Source: Leifsonia sp. Root1293 (lineage in GTDB: Bacteria > Actinomycetota > Actinomycetes > Actinomycetales > Microbacteriaceae). Taken from it: DNA of 64,000 bases. Below the pieces are notes generated by a model. It searched no databases, was not told the DNA's origin, and saw only the letters and a list, made by a program, of their open reading frames with translations. The DNA lies in the NCBI RefSeq assembly GCF_001425325.1, contig NZ_LMEH01000001.1, positions 481,898 through 545,897 on the forward strand. The letters run 5' to 3'. This document shows positions 42,327-51,199 of this stretch, piece after piece (the stretch's first letter is position 1; every line of letters begins with the position of its first letter). The position numbers were made by a program, and so were the translations under genes.

Positions 42327-43271
42327 GTGCAGGCAATCGGAATCGACATCGGCGGCACCAAGGTCGCCGGAGCCCTCGTCGACGAGTTCGGAACCATCGT
42401 GCGGAGCGACCGGGTGCCGACTCCGACCGACACTGCCGCCCTCGAAGACGTCGTCGTCGAGATGATCCGCGCCCTCTCGGATGGTGAGAAGGTCGCCGCC
42501 GCCGGCGTGGCCGCTGCGGGATTCATCGATGCCGCCCAGTCGACCGTGTACTACGCGCCGAACATCAACTGGCGCAACGAGCCGCTTCGCGAGAAGCTCG
42601 AGGCGCGCGTCGAACTGCCCGTCTTCATCGAGAACGACGCCAACGCCGCAGGCTGGGCCGAGTTCCGCTACGGCGCCGGGCGCCTCTACTCCGACATGGT
42701 GACCCTCACCATCGGAACCGGGGTCGGGGGAGCGATCGTCGTCGGCGACAGGCTGCTGCGCGGCGGATTCGGAGCCGGGGCCGAGATCGGCCACATGCGT
42801 GTCGTTCCCGACGGGCTGCCCTGCGGATGCGGCGCCCGCGGCTGCATCGAGCAGTACGGTTCCGGCCGCGCCCTGCTGCGCTTCGCCAACGAGCTCGCCA
42901 CGGCCGGTGGCATCGGCCAGACTCTGGCCGACCTGCGCGAGCGCAACAACGGCCTCACCGGTGAGCTGCTCAGCGAGCTCATCACGGCGGGCGACCCCGG
43001 TGCCCTCGCAGCGCTCCGCACGCTCGGCCACTGGCTGGGCCAGGCTGCAGCCAGCCTCTCCGCCGTGCTCGACCCGCAGGTGTTCGTGTTCGGAGGAGGA
43101 GTTGCGGCGGCAGGCGATGTGCTGCTCGACCCGATCCGCTCGGCCTACGTCGACCATCTCCCCGCTCGAGGCTTCCACCCCGAGCCCGACTTCCTCATCG
43201 CCGAACTGGTCAACGATGCCGGCGTCGTCGGTGCCGCCGACCTCGCCCGCATCAGCGCCACCGGCGTCTGA
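42327..43271 (+). CDS. glk: ROK-family glucokinase
   Basis: A 314-aa sugar kinase. The phosphate loop is DIGGTK (7-12), the catalytic Asp104 is in ENDANAAGW, and the zinc site His156 (EIGHM) plus CGCGARGC (Cys166, 168, 173) is complete, which separates ROK kinases from repressors since no DNA-binding domain is present. It phosphorylates glucose with ATP. GTG 42327 with AAAGG upstream is the start; the longer open frame to 42171 has no family resemblance. Confidence 0.9.
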   Translation: MQAIGIDIGGTKVAGALVDEFGTIVRSDRVPTPTDTAALEDVVVEMIRALSDGEKVAAAGVAAAGFIDAAQSTVYYAPNINWRNEPLREKLEARVELPVFIENDANAAGWAEFRYGAGRLYSDMVTLTIGTGVGGAIVVGDRLLRGGFGAGAEIGHMRVVPDGLPCGCGARGCIEQYGSGRALLRFANELATAGGIGQTLADLRERNNGLTGELLSELITAGDPGALAALRTLGHWLGQAAASLSAVLDPQVFVFGGGVAAAGDVLLDPIRSAYVDHLPARGFHPEPDFLIAELVNDAGVVGAADLARISATGV

Positions 43272-43335
43272 GACCGACACGGCCCCTTCCGCCGCGGCGG
43301 AACGCGGCCGCTAGGCTGATGGCTCGAGGAGTCGC

Positions 43336-44025
43336 ATGTTCTATTGGGTGATGAAGCACATCGTGGTCGGTCCACTCGTGCTGGGCATCTTCCGACCCTG
43401 GGTGGTCGGCCTCGAGAAGGTTCCCGAGAACGGCGCGGTCATCATGGCCGGCAATCACCTCTCCTTCATCGACTCGATCTTCCTGCCGCTGATCATGAAG
43501 CGCCGCATGGTCTTCCTAGCCAAGAGCGAGTACTTCACGGGCACCGGCCTGAAGGGTTGGTTCACCCGCGCCTTCCTCACCGCTGCCGGGCAGCTGCCGA
43601 TCGATCGATCAGGGGGCAAGGCCTCCGAGGCTTCGCTGAACACGGGTCTCGCCGTGCTCAGCGAGGGCACGATCCTCGGCATCTATCCCGAGGGCACGCG
43701 CAGTCCAGACGCGAGGCTCTACCGCGGCCGCACCGGTGTGGCCCGCATGGTGCTCGAGGCGGGCGTGCCGCTCGTCCCGGTGGTGATGGTCGACACCGAG
43801 AAGGTCATGCCGATCGGAACACGGGTTCCCCGCATCCGCCGCGTCGGAGTGATCTTCGGCGAACCGCTCGACTTCTCCAGGTTCGAGGGCCTCGAGGGCG
43901 ACCGCTTCGTGTTGCGCAGTGTGACCGACGAGATCATGTACGAACTCGGCCGCCTCAGCGGTCAGGAATACGTCGACGTCTACGCCAGTTCCGTGAAGGA
44001 GAAGCGGGCCGGCCTTTCGCGCTAG
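43336..44025 (+). CDS. 1-acylglycerol-3-phosphate acyltransferase (PlsC-like)
   Basis: A 229-aa acyltransferase. The catalytic H-x4-D is NHLSFID (His41, Asp46), and the glycerol-phosphate-binding block is YPEGTRSPD. One membrane-associated segment is at the N-terminus. It acylates lysophosphatidic acid or a related lipid. It corresponds in position to the Rv2182c-like acyltransferase near aroG in mycobacteria. It lies 64 nt after glk. Confidence 0.9.
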   Translation: MFYWVMKHIVVGPLVLGIFRPWVVGLEKVPENGAVIMAGNHLSFIDSIFLPLIMKRRMVFLAKSEYFTGTGLKGWFTRAFLTAAGQLPIDRSGGKASEASLNTGLAVLSEGTILGIYPEGTRSPDARLYRGRTGVARMVLEAGVPLVPVVMVDTEKVMPIGTRVPRIRRVGVIFGEPLDFSRFEGLEGDRFVLRSVTDEIMYELGRLSGQEYVDVYASSVKEKRAGLSR

Positions 44026-44084
44026 GCTTGCCCGAACCGTGCCCAGGCACGGCTCCGCCATTTCACGATTAAGGAACCACCAGA

Positions 44085-45455
44085 GTGTCAGACCCCACCG
44101 AACCTGTTGTGCTCGCAGCCACGTCGGTCATCGAGGGTCTCGACTATTGGCGTGAGCTGCCCATCAAGCAGCAGCCATCGTGGCCTGACACGGATGCCGC
44201 GGCCGCCGCATCCGCCCAGATCGCGGCACTGCCGCCCCTCGTGTTCGCCGGAGAGGTCGACATCCTGCGCGAGCGCCTCGCGGCTGCCGCACGCGGAGAG
44301 GCGTTCCTGCTGCAGGGCGGCGACTGTGCGGAGACCTTCGCAGGAGCCACGGCCGACCAGATCCGCAACAGGGTCAAGACCGTGCTGCAAATGGCCGTCG
44401 TGCTCACCTACGGCGCCTCGATGCCCGTCGTCAAGATGGGCCGCATGGCCGGCCAGTTCGCCAAGCCGCGTTCGAGCGATAGCGAGACCCGCAACGGCGT
44501 CACCCTTCCTGCCTACCGCGGCGACATCGTGAACGGCTACGACTTCACGCCGGAGTCGCGCGCTGCCGACCCCGCGCGCCTCGTTCAGGGCTACCACACC
44601 GCCGCATCGACGCTGAACCTCATCCGCGCCTTCACGCAGGGTGGCTTCGCCGATCTGCGGCAGGTGCACAGCTGGAACAAGGGCTTCGCAGCCAACCCGG
44701 CGAACCAGCGCTACGAGGGCATGGCCGGCGAGATCGACCGCGCCGTGCGCTTCATGGAGGCCTGCGGTGCCGACTTCGAGGCGATGAAGCGCACCGAGTT
44801 CTACACCGGCCACGAGGGCCTGCTGATGGACTACGAGCGCCCGATGACCCGGATCGACTCCCGCACCGGTACCCCGTACAACACCTCGTCGCACTTCATC
44901 TGGATCGGAGAGCGCACCCGCGAGCTCGACGGCGCCCACGTCGACTTCCTGTCGCGCGTGCGCAACCCGATCGGTGTCAAACTCGGCCCGACGACGACCC
45001 CCGACGACATGCTCGCCCTGGTCGACAAGCTCGACCCGAACCGTGAACCCGGTCGCCTCACCTTCATCACCCGCATGGGAGCAGGGAAGATCCGCGAGGC
45101 ACTTCCGCCGCTGCTCGAGGCGATCAAGGCCAGCGATGCGCAGCCGCTGTGGGTCACCGACCCGATGCACGGCAACGGGCTCACGACGCCGCTCGGCTAC
45201 AAGACCCGTCGCTTCGACGACGTGGTCGACGAGGTCAAGGGCTTCTTCGAGGCGCACCGGGCCGTCGGGACTCACCCGGGAGGCATCCACGTCGAGCTCA
45301 CCGGCGACGACGTCACCGAGTGCCTGGGCGGATCGGAGCACATCGACGAGGCCGATCTCGCGACGCGCTACGAGTCGCTGTGCGACCCGCGCCTCAACCA
45401 CATGCAGTCGCTCGAGCTCGCCTTCCTCGTGGCCGAGGAGCTCTCGCACCGCTAA
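44085..45455 (+). CDS. aroG: 3-deoxy-7-phosphoheptulonate synthase, class II
   Basis: A 456-aa class II (plant-type) DAHP synthase. Family blocks include LLQGGDCAETFAG, MPVVKMGRMAGQFAKPRSSD, GFAANPANQRYE, NTSSHFIWIGERTRELDGAH and DPMHGNG, holding the metal and phosphoenolpyruvate ligands (Cys, His, Glu, Asp). It condenses phosphoenolpyruvate with erythrose 4-phosphate to start the shikimate pathway. GTG 44085 follows AAGGAA. Its neighbour is pknL on the opposite strand, as in mycobacteria. Confidence 0.96.
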   Translation: MSDPTEPVVLAATSVIEGLDYWRELPIKQQPSWPDTDAAAAASAQIAALPPLVFAGEVDILRERLAAAARGEAFLLQGGDCAETFAGATADQIRNRVKTVLQMAVVLTYGASMPVVKMGRMAGQFAKPRSSDSETRNGVTLPAYRGDIVNGYDFTPESRAADPARLVQGYHTAASTLNLIRAFTQGGFADLRQVHSWNKGFAANPANQRYEGMAGEIDRAVRFMEACGADFEAMKRTEFYTGHEGLLMDYERPMTRIDSRTGTPYNTSSHFIWIGERTRELDGAHVDFLSRVRNPIGVKLGPTTTPDDMLALVDKLDPNREPGRLTFITRMGAGKIREALPPLLEAIKASDAQPLWVTDPMHGNGLTTPLGYKTRRFDDVVDEVKGFFEAHRAVGTHPGGIHVELTGDDVTECLGGSEHIDEADLATRYESLCDPRLNHMQSLELAFLVAEELSHR

Positions 45456-45545
45456 CCGCGAAGGGGCGGATGCTTCCCGCTCGCCGAGGCCGGGACGAGT
45501 CCGCGGAGTCACAGCGCTCCCTTCTCGGGAACAGGCCGGATCCGC

Positions 45546-45572
45546 CGGTACGGGCCAGACGGGCCTGTACCG
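45546..45572. terminator. Hairpin between convergent aroG and pknL
   Basis: A stem CGGTACGGGCC / GGGCCTGTACCG with loop AGAC (one G-U pair) is in the 186-nt gap between the two converging genes. Nearby are GGAACAGGCCGGAT on the left and ATCCGGCCTGC on the right, relatives of the AACAGGCCAG element seen at 1891-1967. The element may terminate both transcripts; no T-run is present. Confidence 0.5.
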
Positions 45573-45641
45573 GCTGTATCCGCTCAATCCGGCCTGCTTG
45601 CGCTCAGGCGATCCGCGGCCGAAGCGCGCGGAGAGCACCGC

Positions 45642-47552
45642 TCAGCCGGAGAAGTTCGCGCTGACCGTGGTGCCAGCCGGTACCTGTTCGCCGGCGGCGG
45701 GATCCTGCGCGTTCACAGACAGCGCGTCTCGGAACAGCTCGGGAACATCCGTCTGGAAGGTGAATCCGGCGTCCTCGATGGCCTGGGCGGCCTCGTTGAT
45801 GGTCATGCCCGAGACGTCGGGCACCTCGAACAGCTCGACGCCCTTCGACATCGTGAGCGTGATGGTGTCTCCGACGCGGATGGGGTCGGTATCGGAGGAG
45901 ATGGCGACGACATCGCCTTCCGGCACGGTGTCGCTGTAGACGAGGTCGCCCTCCTTCGGCACCAGGTCGACGTCGAGGAGGGCCTGCTTGGCCTCCTCGC
46001 GGCCCATGCCCACGAGTGGCGGCAGGCCACCGGCCGAGACGACCAGGGTGACGGCGCCGGCGTCGGGGTAGGTGTCGGGAAGTTCGGCACCGTCACCGTC
46101 GAGGGCGGCGATCACGAGGCCCTTGTCGACCTCGCCGCTGAACTGCATGATCGACTCGCCCACCGTGAATCGGGCGAGAGCCGTTCTGGCGTCGGCCTCC
46201 GGCGAGCCCGCGACGGCAGGAACCTCGAGCATCTCGGCTCCGAGGGAGAGGTAGAGTACGACGGCTGAGCCCTTCGTCACCTGGCTGCCCGACTTCGGGT
46301 CGGTCCCCGACGCGAGGTCCTTGGCGACGGCGAGGTCGTAGCGGGTGCCCGGCTTCACGGTGAAGCCCTCGGCCACCAGCGCGGCGGTCGCGGCGTCCTG
46401 CGACTGACCGACGACATCCGGAACCGTGGCCAGGGAGCCGGGTCCGGCGCCGAAGTACCAGCCGGTGGCGCCGGCGAGGCCCGCGAGGATCAAGACCAGG
46501 GCGAACAGCCAGTAGCCCCTGCGGGCTCGTGCGACGGTCGCCGTGGCCAGCTCGGCGCTGGCGTCGGCTGCGACCGGTCCAGTGCGGTGACGGCCGGGAG
46601 CGTGCGTCGGCGTGATGATCTGGGTCTCGTCGTCGGCGGATGCCGCCAGCGGGGCGCTCGGCAGCACCATGGTGGGTGCGACGCCCTCTGCCGACGCCGC
46701 AGCGGGGTCCCGCACGAGCTTCTCGACGTCGCGCAGGCGCTCGAGCATGATGCGGGCGTCGCGGGGACGGTTCTCGGGGTCGCGTGCCGTCGCCCAGACG
46801 ACGAGGTCGTCGAGGCCGCGCGGCGTCGTCGGGACGCGGGAGCTGGGCCTGGGCACCTGCTCGTTCGCGTGCTGGTAGGCGATCTGCATCGGCGCCTCGC
46901 CGACGAAGGGCTGCTCGCCCGTGAGCATCTCGTACATCATGATGCCGAGCGCGTAGATGTCGCTGCGGGCGTCGGCGACGCCGCGGGTGACGAGCTCGGG
47001 GGAGAGGTAGGCGATGGTGCCGAGAAGGGCCTGTCCCGTTGCCGTGTTGGCACTGGCCGCGCGGGCGAGCCCGAAGTCGCCGAGCTTGATGCGACCGTCA
47101 TCGGCCAGCAGCACGTTCTCGGGCTTCATGTCCCGGTGCACGATGCCGGCCTTGTGGGCAGCGGCCAGCCCGGACAGCACGGCCGACATGATGTCGATGG
47201 TCTGCTCCGGCGTGAGGCGCCCGTAGTCCTTCAGCAGGTCGCGCAGTGTGATGCCCGGCAGGTACTCCATGACCATGTAGGCCATGTCGGAGTCCTGGCC
47301 CTGGTCGAAGACGTTGACCACGTTCGGATGCGCAAGCCGAGCCGCCGATCGGGCCTCCTGGACGAAGCGGCTCTTGAACGTGTTGTCGTCGGCCAGATGG
47401 CCGTGCATGATCTTGACCGCGACGCGGCGCTCGAGGCGCAGATCGGTCGCGAGGTAGACGGTCGCCATGCCGCCTCTGGCGATCCGCGAGCGCACCTGAT
47501 AGCGGCCGTCTATGAGGCGGCCGAGCATCGGATCGGTGGGCGTGACGGTCAC
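45642..47552 (-). CDS. pknL: Serine/threonine protein kinase with PASTA domains (PknL-like)
   Basis: A 636-aa receptor kinase. The kinase domain (about 15-275) has the catalytic Lys47 (VAVKIM), HRDMKPEN with Asp141, DFG Asp159 and an activation loop with Thr170/Thr172. A proline-rich linker leads to one membrane segment (about 347-367). Four PASTA-like repeats follow outside the cell (first block VPDVVGQSQDAATAALV, last block VPDVSGMTINEAAQAIED). PASTA domains bind muropeptides or lipid II. Position beside aroG and an Rv2175c-like gene identifies it as the PknL group rather than PknA/PknB. Confidence 0.9.
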   Translation of the reverse strand: MTVTPTDPMLGRLIDGRYQVRSRIARGGMATVYLATDLRLERRVAVKIMHGHLADDNTFKSRFVQEARSAARLAHPNVVNVFDQGQDSDMAYMVMEYLPGITLRDLLKDYGRLTPEQTIDIMSAVLSGLAAAHKAGIVHRDMKPENVLLADDGRIKLGDFGLARAASANTATGQALLGTIAYLSPELVTRGVADARSDIYALGIMMYEMLTGEQPFVGEAPMQIAYQHANEQVPRPSSRVPTTPRGLDDLVVWATARDPENRPRDARIMLERLRDVEKLVRDPAAASAEGVAPTMVLPSAPLAASADDETQIITPTHAPGRHRTGPVAADASAELATATVARARRGYWLFALVLILAGLAGATGWYFGAGPGSLATVPDVVGQSQDAATAALVAEGFTVKPGTRYDLAVAKDLASGTDPKSGSQVTKGSAVVLYLSLGAEMLEVPAVAGSPEADARTALARFTVGESIMQFSGEVDKGLVIAALDGDGAELPDTYPDAGAVTLVVSAGGLPPLVGMGREEAKQALLDVDLVPKEGDLVYSDTVPEGDVVAISSDTDPIRVGDTITLTMSKGVELFEVPDVSGMTINEAAQAIEDAGFTFQTDVPELFRDALSVNAQDPAAGEQVPAGTTVSANFSG

Positions 47553-47644
47553 CTCGTGATTGTATGAAACGCCAGGCGATCTACCCCGTCAAAACACCGT
47601 GAAGGCGGGCATTGGTGGTCGATCGTGACCTCCTCGGGGGGAGC

Positions 47645-48820
47645 TCAGCCCAGGATCGCCAGCCATGCGCGTGCCGACGGCTCCCATTTGGCGTAGGCGT
47701 CGGGGTAGGCGGAGATCTGCACGGCCTGCGCTGCCTGGGTGACGGTCATCTTCTCCCAGCCGGGAACGTCGAGCAGACCACGCGTGCGTCCGGGATTCGG
47801 ATTGGCCGCCCCGCCGAAGAACGCCTTGGTCGAGCGCAGCGGATCGCGCACCTGCGCCTTCGTGCCCCAGCCCGTGCTCGGACGCTGCTGGAACAGTCCG
47901 AGCGAGTCGCGGTCGCCGTGGTCGACGTTCTCGAGTCCGGACTCCTGCGCGGCGGCTGCGAGGGCCACGACGATGCCCTGGTCGCTCACGCCGAGCTCAC
48001 GGCCGACGGCGACGATGGTGGCGGCGTTCGTGCGCATCGAGTCGGAGAGTTCGGCGATGCGTCCGGCCTTGACCGCCGAGCGTGCGGCCTCGGGCGACGG
48101 CGGCGACGGGATGGTGATCTTCTGGCCGGGGACGATGAAGCTCGACCAGTCCAGCTTGTTGGCATCGAGGATCGCCTGGATGCTCTGGCCGACGGATGCC
48201 GCGATATCGCTGATCGTGTCTCCGGCGACGACGGTGTGCACCTTGAGCGGTGCGCTCTGAGCGACCGGCGCGACTGCTGGAGCTGCCGGAGCCGGGGCGG
48301 CGGCGGTGGATGCCGAACCCGAAAGCCTGAGCTTCTGTCCGGGGAAGATCATGCTCGACCAGCCCAGCCCGTTGGCGTCGAGCACCTGCTGCGTGCTGAG
48401 ACCCGCCGCCGAGGCGATGCCGCTCACGGTCTCGCCGGCCACGACTGTGTGGGTTCGCCCCGATGACGGCGTCGCGGACTTCTGGGGAACGGCCTTCTGG
48501 CCGCCCTGTGCGGCATCCCGCAGCACCAGTACCTGGCCGGGGAAGATCAGGCTCGACCAATCGAGGCCGTTGAGGCTGAGGATGGTGCGCGTCTTCAGGC
48601 CGAACCGTTCGGCCAACCCGCTGACGGTGTCGCCAGCGACCACGGTGTACTTCGTCGGCGGCTTCTTCGCGGTGTGCACGGCGACCGCCGCCGGTGTCGC
48701 CAGCGCACCCCGCTCCGCCGAGGGCTGAAGCACTCGTTTCGCCGGAGTCGCCGTGACCGGGGCGGTTCCGCCGAAGGTCATGGCGATCGCACTGGCGATG
48801 GCTACTGGGGCGAGAGACAT
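47645..48820 (-). CDS. LysM-domain cell-wall protein with lysozyme-like C-terminus
   Basis: A 391-aa exported protein. A weak signal peptide (1-27, MSLAPVAIASAIAMTFGG) is followed by three LysM domains (about 57-101, 124-167, 194-237; each has TVVAGDT or TVVAGET and FPGQ/VPGQ). The C-terminal region (about 255-390) has AAQESGLENVDHGDRDSLG and LFQQRPSTGWG, a lytic-transglycosylase-like block found in many actinobacterial LysM proteins. It likely binds and cleaves peptidoglycan. GGAGG lies 8 nt before ATG 48820. It follows the Rv2175c-like gene divergently. Confidence 0.85.
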   Translation of the reverse strand: MSLAPVAIASAIAMTFGGTAPVTATPAKRVLQPSAERGALATPAAVAVHTAKKPPTKYTVVAGDTVSGLAERFGLKTRTILSLNGLDWSSLIFPGQVLVLRDAAQGGQKAVPQKSATPSSGRTHTVVAGETVSGIASAAGLSTQQVLDANGLGWSSMIFPGQKLRLSGSASTAAAPAPAAPAVAPVAQSAPLKVHTVVAGDTISDIAASVGQSIQAILDANKLDWSSFIVPGQKITIPSPPSPEAARSAVKAGRIAELSDSMRTNAATIVAVGRELGVSDQGIVVALAAAAQESGLENVDHGDRDSLGLFQQRPSTGWGTKAQVRDPLRSTKAFFGGAANPNPGRTRGLLDVPGWEKMTVTQAAQAVQISAYPDAYAKWEPSARAWLAILG

Positions 48821-48995
48821 TGATGATCCTCCGTCGGGTCACGGTGTCGACAAGGCTGACATGGAAGTGAGCATGAGTCAACTAGTGGGACTGGAGGTAC
48901 CAATGTTACTGAAGTGATGAATCGAATGTCGATCCCGGGTGCGATGGCGACCCCGACTGTTGGATGCACGCGGGTCGACATGGCACTCTTGATCC

Positions 48996-49337
48996 GTGAC
49001 CGATGACATCTCCGATCGCCCCTGGCTGACTGTTCCCGATCTCGTGGAGGTGCTCGGCATCGGGCAGAGCCGCGTACGGCGCCTCATCGAGGACCGCCAC
49101 CTGCTGGCCGTGCGCCGGGACGGCGTTCTCCAGGTGCCGGCCGCCTTCCTCGAGGGGACTGAGCCCCTGCACGAACTGCGTGGCACGATCTTCGTGCTCT
49201 CGGATGCCGGCTTCAGCGACGAGGAGGCCGTCGCCTGGCTCCTCGAACGCGACGACAGTCTCGATGCCGCCCCGATCGAGGCTCTGCGGTCCGGTCGGAA
49301 GACCGAAGTGCGACGGGTCGCCCAGGCCCTCGCCTGA
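48996..49337 (+). CDS. Rv2175c-like DNA-binding protein
   Basis: A 113-aa protein with an N-terminal winged-helix-like motif (WLTVPDLVEVLGIGQSRVRR) and a C-terminal helical part (LSDAGFSDEEAVAWLLERDD). It matches Rv2175c, the DNA-binding protein phosphorylated by PknL in M. tuberculosis. The Thr of the N-terminal tail in that protein corresponds only loosely to TDDISD here. GTG 48996 is the start. It lies 25 nt from the convergent polyprenyl synthase gene. Confidence 0.88.
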   Translation: MTDDISDRPWLTVPDLVEVLGIGQSRVRRLIEDRHLLAVRRDGVLQVPAAFLEGTEPLHELRGTIFVLSDAGFSDEEAVAWLLERDDSLDAAPIEALRSGRKTEVRRVAQALA

Positions 49338-49361
49338 TCCGTCCGGTTCCGACGCCGCGCC

Positions 49362-50483
49362 TCAGGAGGCGCGGCGGGTCACGGTCTCGGCGAGCAGAGC
49401 GAGCTCACGGCGTGAGCGGCGCGTGAGCGGCGCATCCGTCATCACGGTCGTCGCCCGCACCACCTGACGGGCGATGAGAGCCTCCATCTCGTCCACCGCG
49501 CCACTGGCCGTGATCGTGGACTGCAACAGCCTGATCTGGTCGGAGTCCAGGGCGGGGTCGCCGAGGAGCTCGTCGAGGATCCGGCGCTGACCGGCGGCGA
49601 TCCGCTCCCTGGCCATGGCGATGAGCATCGTGCGCTTGCCCTCCCGGAGATCATCTCCGCTGGGCTTTCCGGTGACCTGTTCGTCGCCGAAGACCCCGAG
49701 CAGGTCGTCGCGCAGCTGGTAGGCGATGCCCAGTGGCAGGCCGAACGAGCGCAGCGCCGCCAGCTGCTCGTCGGATCCGCCGCCGAGCGCGGCTCCGATC
49801 ACGAGCGGCGCGAGCACGCTGTACTTCGCCGACTTGTAGGTGATGACGGTCTCGGCTCGAGCGCGCATCTCATCCTCGGCGCGCGTGGGCCATGCCCGTT
49901 CCTCGAGGATGTCGAGGTACTGGCCGCCCGTGACCTCGGTGCGCATCCGATTGAACTCGAGACGCGTGCGCCGAGCAGCGGTGCGATCGGGGAGCAGATC
50001 GAGCGCCTCGTCCAGGAGTTCGTCGCTCCACCCCAGGAGCAGGTCGCCGTGAAGGATCGCGGCTGCCCGCCCGAACTCGGCGCCGTCGCCCGCCCAGCCG
50101 GCCTCGCGATGCAGCGCCTCGAAACTGCGGTGCGCTGCTGGAGCGCCGCGGCGCGTGTCCGAGTTGTCGATGATGTCGTCGTGCACGAGGGCGGCGGCGT
50201 GGAAGACCTCCAGCGCTGCGGCGACGGAGATCACAGCCGAGAGGTCCGGTGCGTCGTCCTCCGAGCCGAACGGATCGAATCCGTCGGGTTCGCCCGACAC
50301 CGACTGCCACCCCCAGTAGGCGAACAGCGCCCGGAATCTCTTGCCACCGCTGAGAAAGCGCCGAGAGATCTCGACGAGTGGGGTGAGTTCCTCGCTGATC
50401 GAGGAGAGAATTGAGGAACGATCCGATACGAACTCATCGATGCGCGTCTGTACGAGATCGGCTAGCCGAGTGCTTTCTGCCAC
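49362..50483 (-). CDS. Polyprenyl diphosphate synthase (IdsA2-like)
   Basis: A 373-aa trans-prenyl synthase. First motif VHDDIIDNSD, second motif QLRDDLLGVFGDE. The two residues at positions -4 and -5 before the first motif are alanines, which in this family usually allow a product of C20 or longer. The position next to the Rv2175c-like gene matches idsA2 (Rv2173). It is distinct from crtE in this window and may make precursors for quinones or other isoprenoids. The start is GTG 50483. Confidence 0.9.
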   Translation of the reverse strand: MAESTRLADLVQTRIDEFVSDRSSILSSISEELTPLVEISRRFLSGGKRFRALFAYWGWQSVSGEPDGFDPFGSEDDAPDLSAVISVAAALEVFHAAALVHDDIIDNSDTRRGAPAAHRSFEALHREAGWAGDGAEFGRAAAILHGDLLLGWSDELLDEALDLLPDRTAARRTRLEFNRMRTEVTGGQYLDILEERAWPTRAEDEMRARAETVITYKSAKYSVLAPLVIGAALGGGSDEQLAALRSFGLPLGIAYQLRDDLLGVFGDEQVTGKPSGDDLREGKRTMLIAMARERIAAGQRRILDELLGDPALDSDQIRLLQSTITASGAVDEMEALIARQVVRATTVMTDAPLTRRSRRELALLAETVTRRAS

Positions 50484-50559
50484 GCGTCTAGCCTAGCTTT
50501 CACTCGCGAGGCTACACTTTGAACGTATCTCGACTGATCCCGAGTGCGAAGGGAATGAG

Positions 50560-50943
50560 ATGCCGCTTTCAGAGCAAGAGCAGAGACTCCTCGATGAGAT
50601 GGAGCGCAGCCTCTATCACAACGACGCTGACTTCGTGGCGACCGTGGGCGCGCCCCGTGGTCGACCCAATTACAGAGCCATCGTGCTCGGCGTTCTGCTG
50701 GCCGTCGCCGGCCTCGCAGCGCTGATCGCCGGCGTGGCCATCAACCTCCTCATCCTGGGCATCGGCGGCTTCGTCCTGATGTTCGTGGGCGTCCTCGTCG
50801 CGATCACCCCGAGCAAGCGGGCTCCCGCTCCCGAGGAGCTCCCGGGCTCAGCGTCCAAGACGAAGAAGTCAGCATCCGCCGACCGCGGATTCATGGACAG
50901 GCTCAACGATCGTTGGGACCACCGCCAGGAGGGCCAGGACTAG
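50560..50943 (+). CDS. DUF3040 membrane protein
   Basis: A 127-aa protein with the DUF3040 beginning MPLSEQEQRLLDEMERSLY, two membrane segments in about 46-88 separated by a short turn, and a charged tail. It is common just upstream of the actinobacterial dcw cluster. Function unknown. An ideal terminator follows it and separates it from the mraZ promoter. Confidence 0.88.
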   Translation: MPLSEQEQRLLDEMERSLYHNDADFVATVGAPRGRPNYRAIVLGVLLAVAGLAALIAGVAINLLILGIGGFVLMFVGVLVAITPSKRAPAPEELPGSASKTKKSASADRGFMDRLNDRWDHRQEGQD

Positions 50944-50983
50944 GCTCCGGCCACCCCGCCTCCCCACTCTTCTCCACCCTTCA

Positions 50984-51013
50984 GGGCCGATCCTTCCGGA
51001 TCGGCCCTTTTTT
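50984..51013 (+). terminator. Intrinsic terminator upstream of the dcw cluster
   Basis: A perfect 10-bp stem GGGCCGATCC / GGATCGGCCC with loop TTCC followed directly by TTTTTT. It is the only classic Rho-independent terminator noticed in the window. It ends transcription of the DUF3040 gene and insulates mraZ. Confidence 0.93.
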
Positions 51014-51132
51014 CATGCCCGAATGCTCCCCGGACGGCTTCCGGCGCTCCATTTCCCTCCACCGCGTTCTCCCTTGATTTGGCGCGCCTGAATGACCCCG
51101 ATTCGGGGCAAAGTGAGCGAAACTAGAACAGA

Positions 51133-51162
51133 TGTGGTGTGTAGTGGAGTAAAGTGGAGCAA
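51133..51162 (+). promoter_or_regulatory. Three 10-bp direct repeats, probable MraZ boxes
   Basis: TGTGGTGTGT, AGTGGAGTAA and AGTGGAGCAA stand in exact 10-bp register 38-67 nt before the mraZ start. MraZ is known to bind direct repeats containing GTGG or TGGG upstream of its own gene, one repeat per subunit of its ring. The core GTGG is identical in all three. The sequence ACTAGAACAG at about 51122 is a possible -10 region just upstream, which would put the boxes in the early transcribed region or over the start site. Confidence 0.75.
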
Positions 51163-51199
51163 CACCGCAACCGTGGCCGGATGAGTGGGGGTGAAGACC

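Noticed and set aside
48821-48995. c-di-AMP (ydaO-type) riboswitch before the LysM gene
   Set aside because: Such riboswitches often precede actinobacterial cell-wall hydrolases, but the 175-nt divergent gap is short and the conserved ydaO motifs were not seen.
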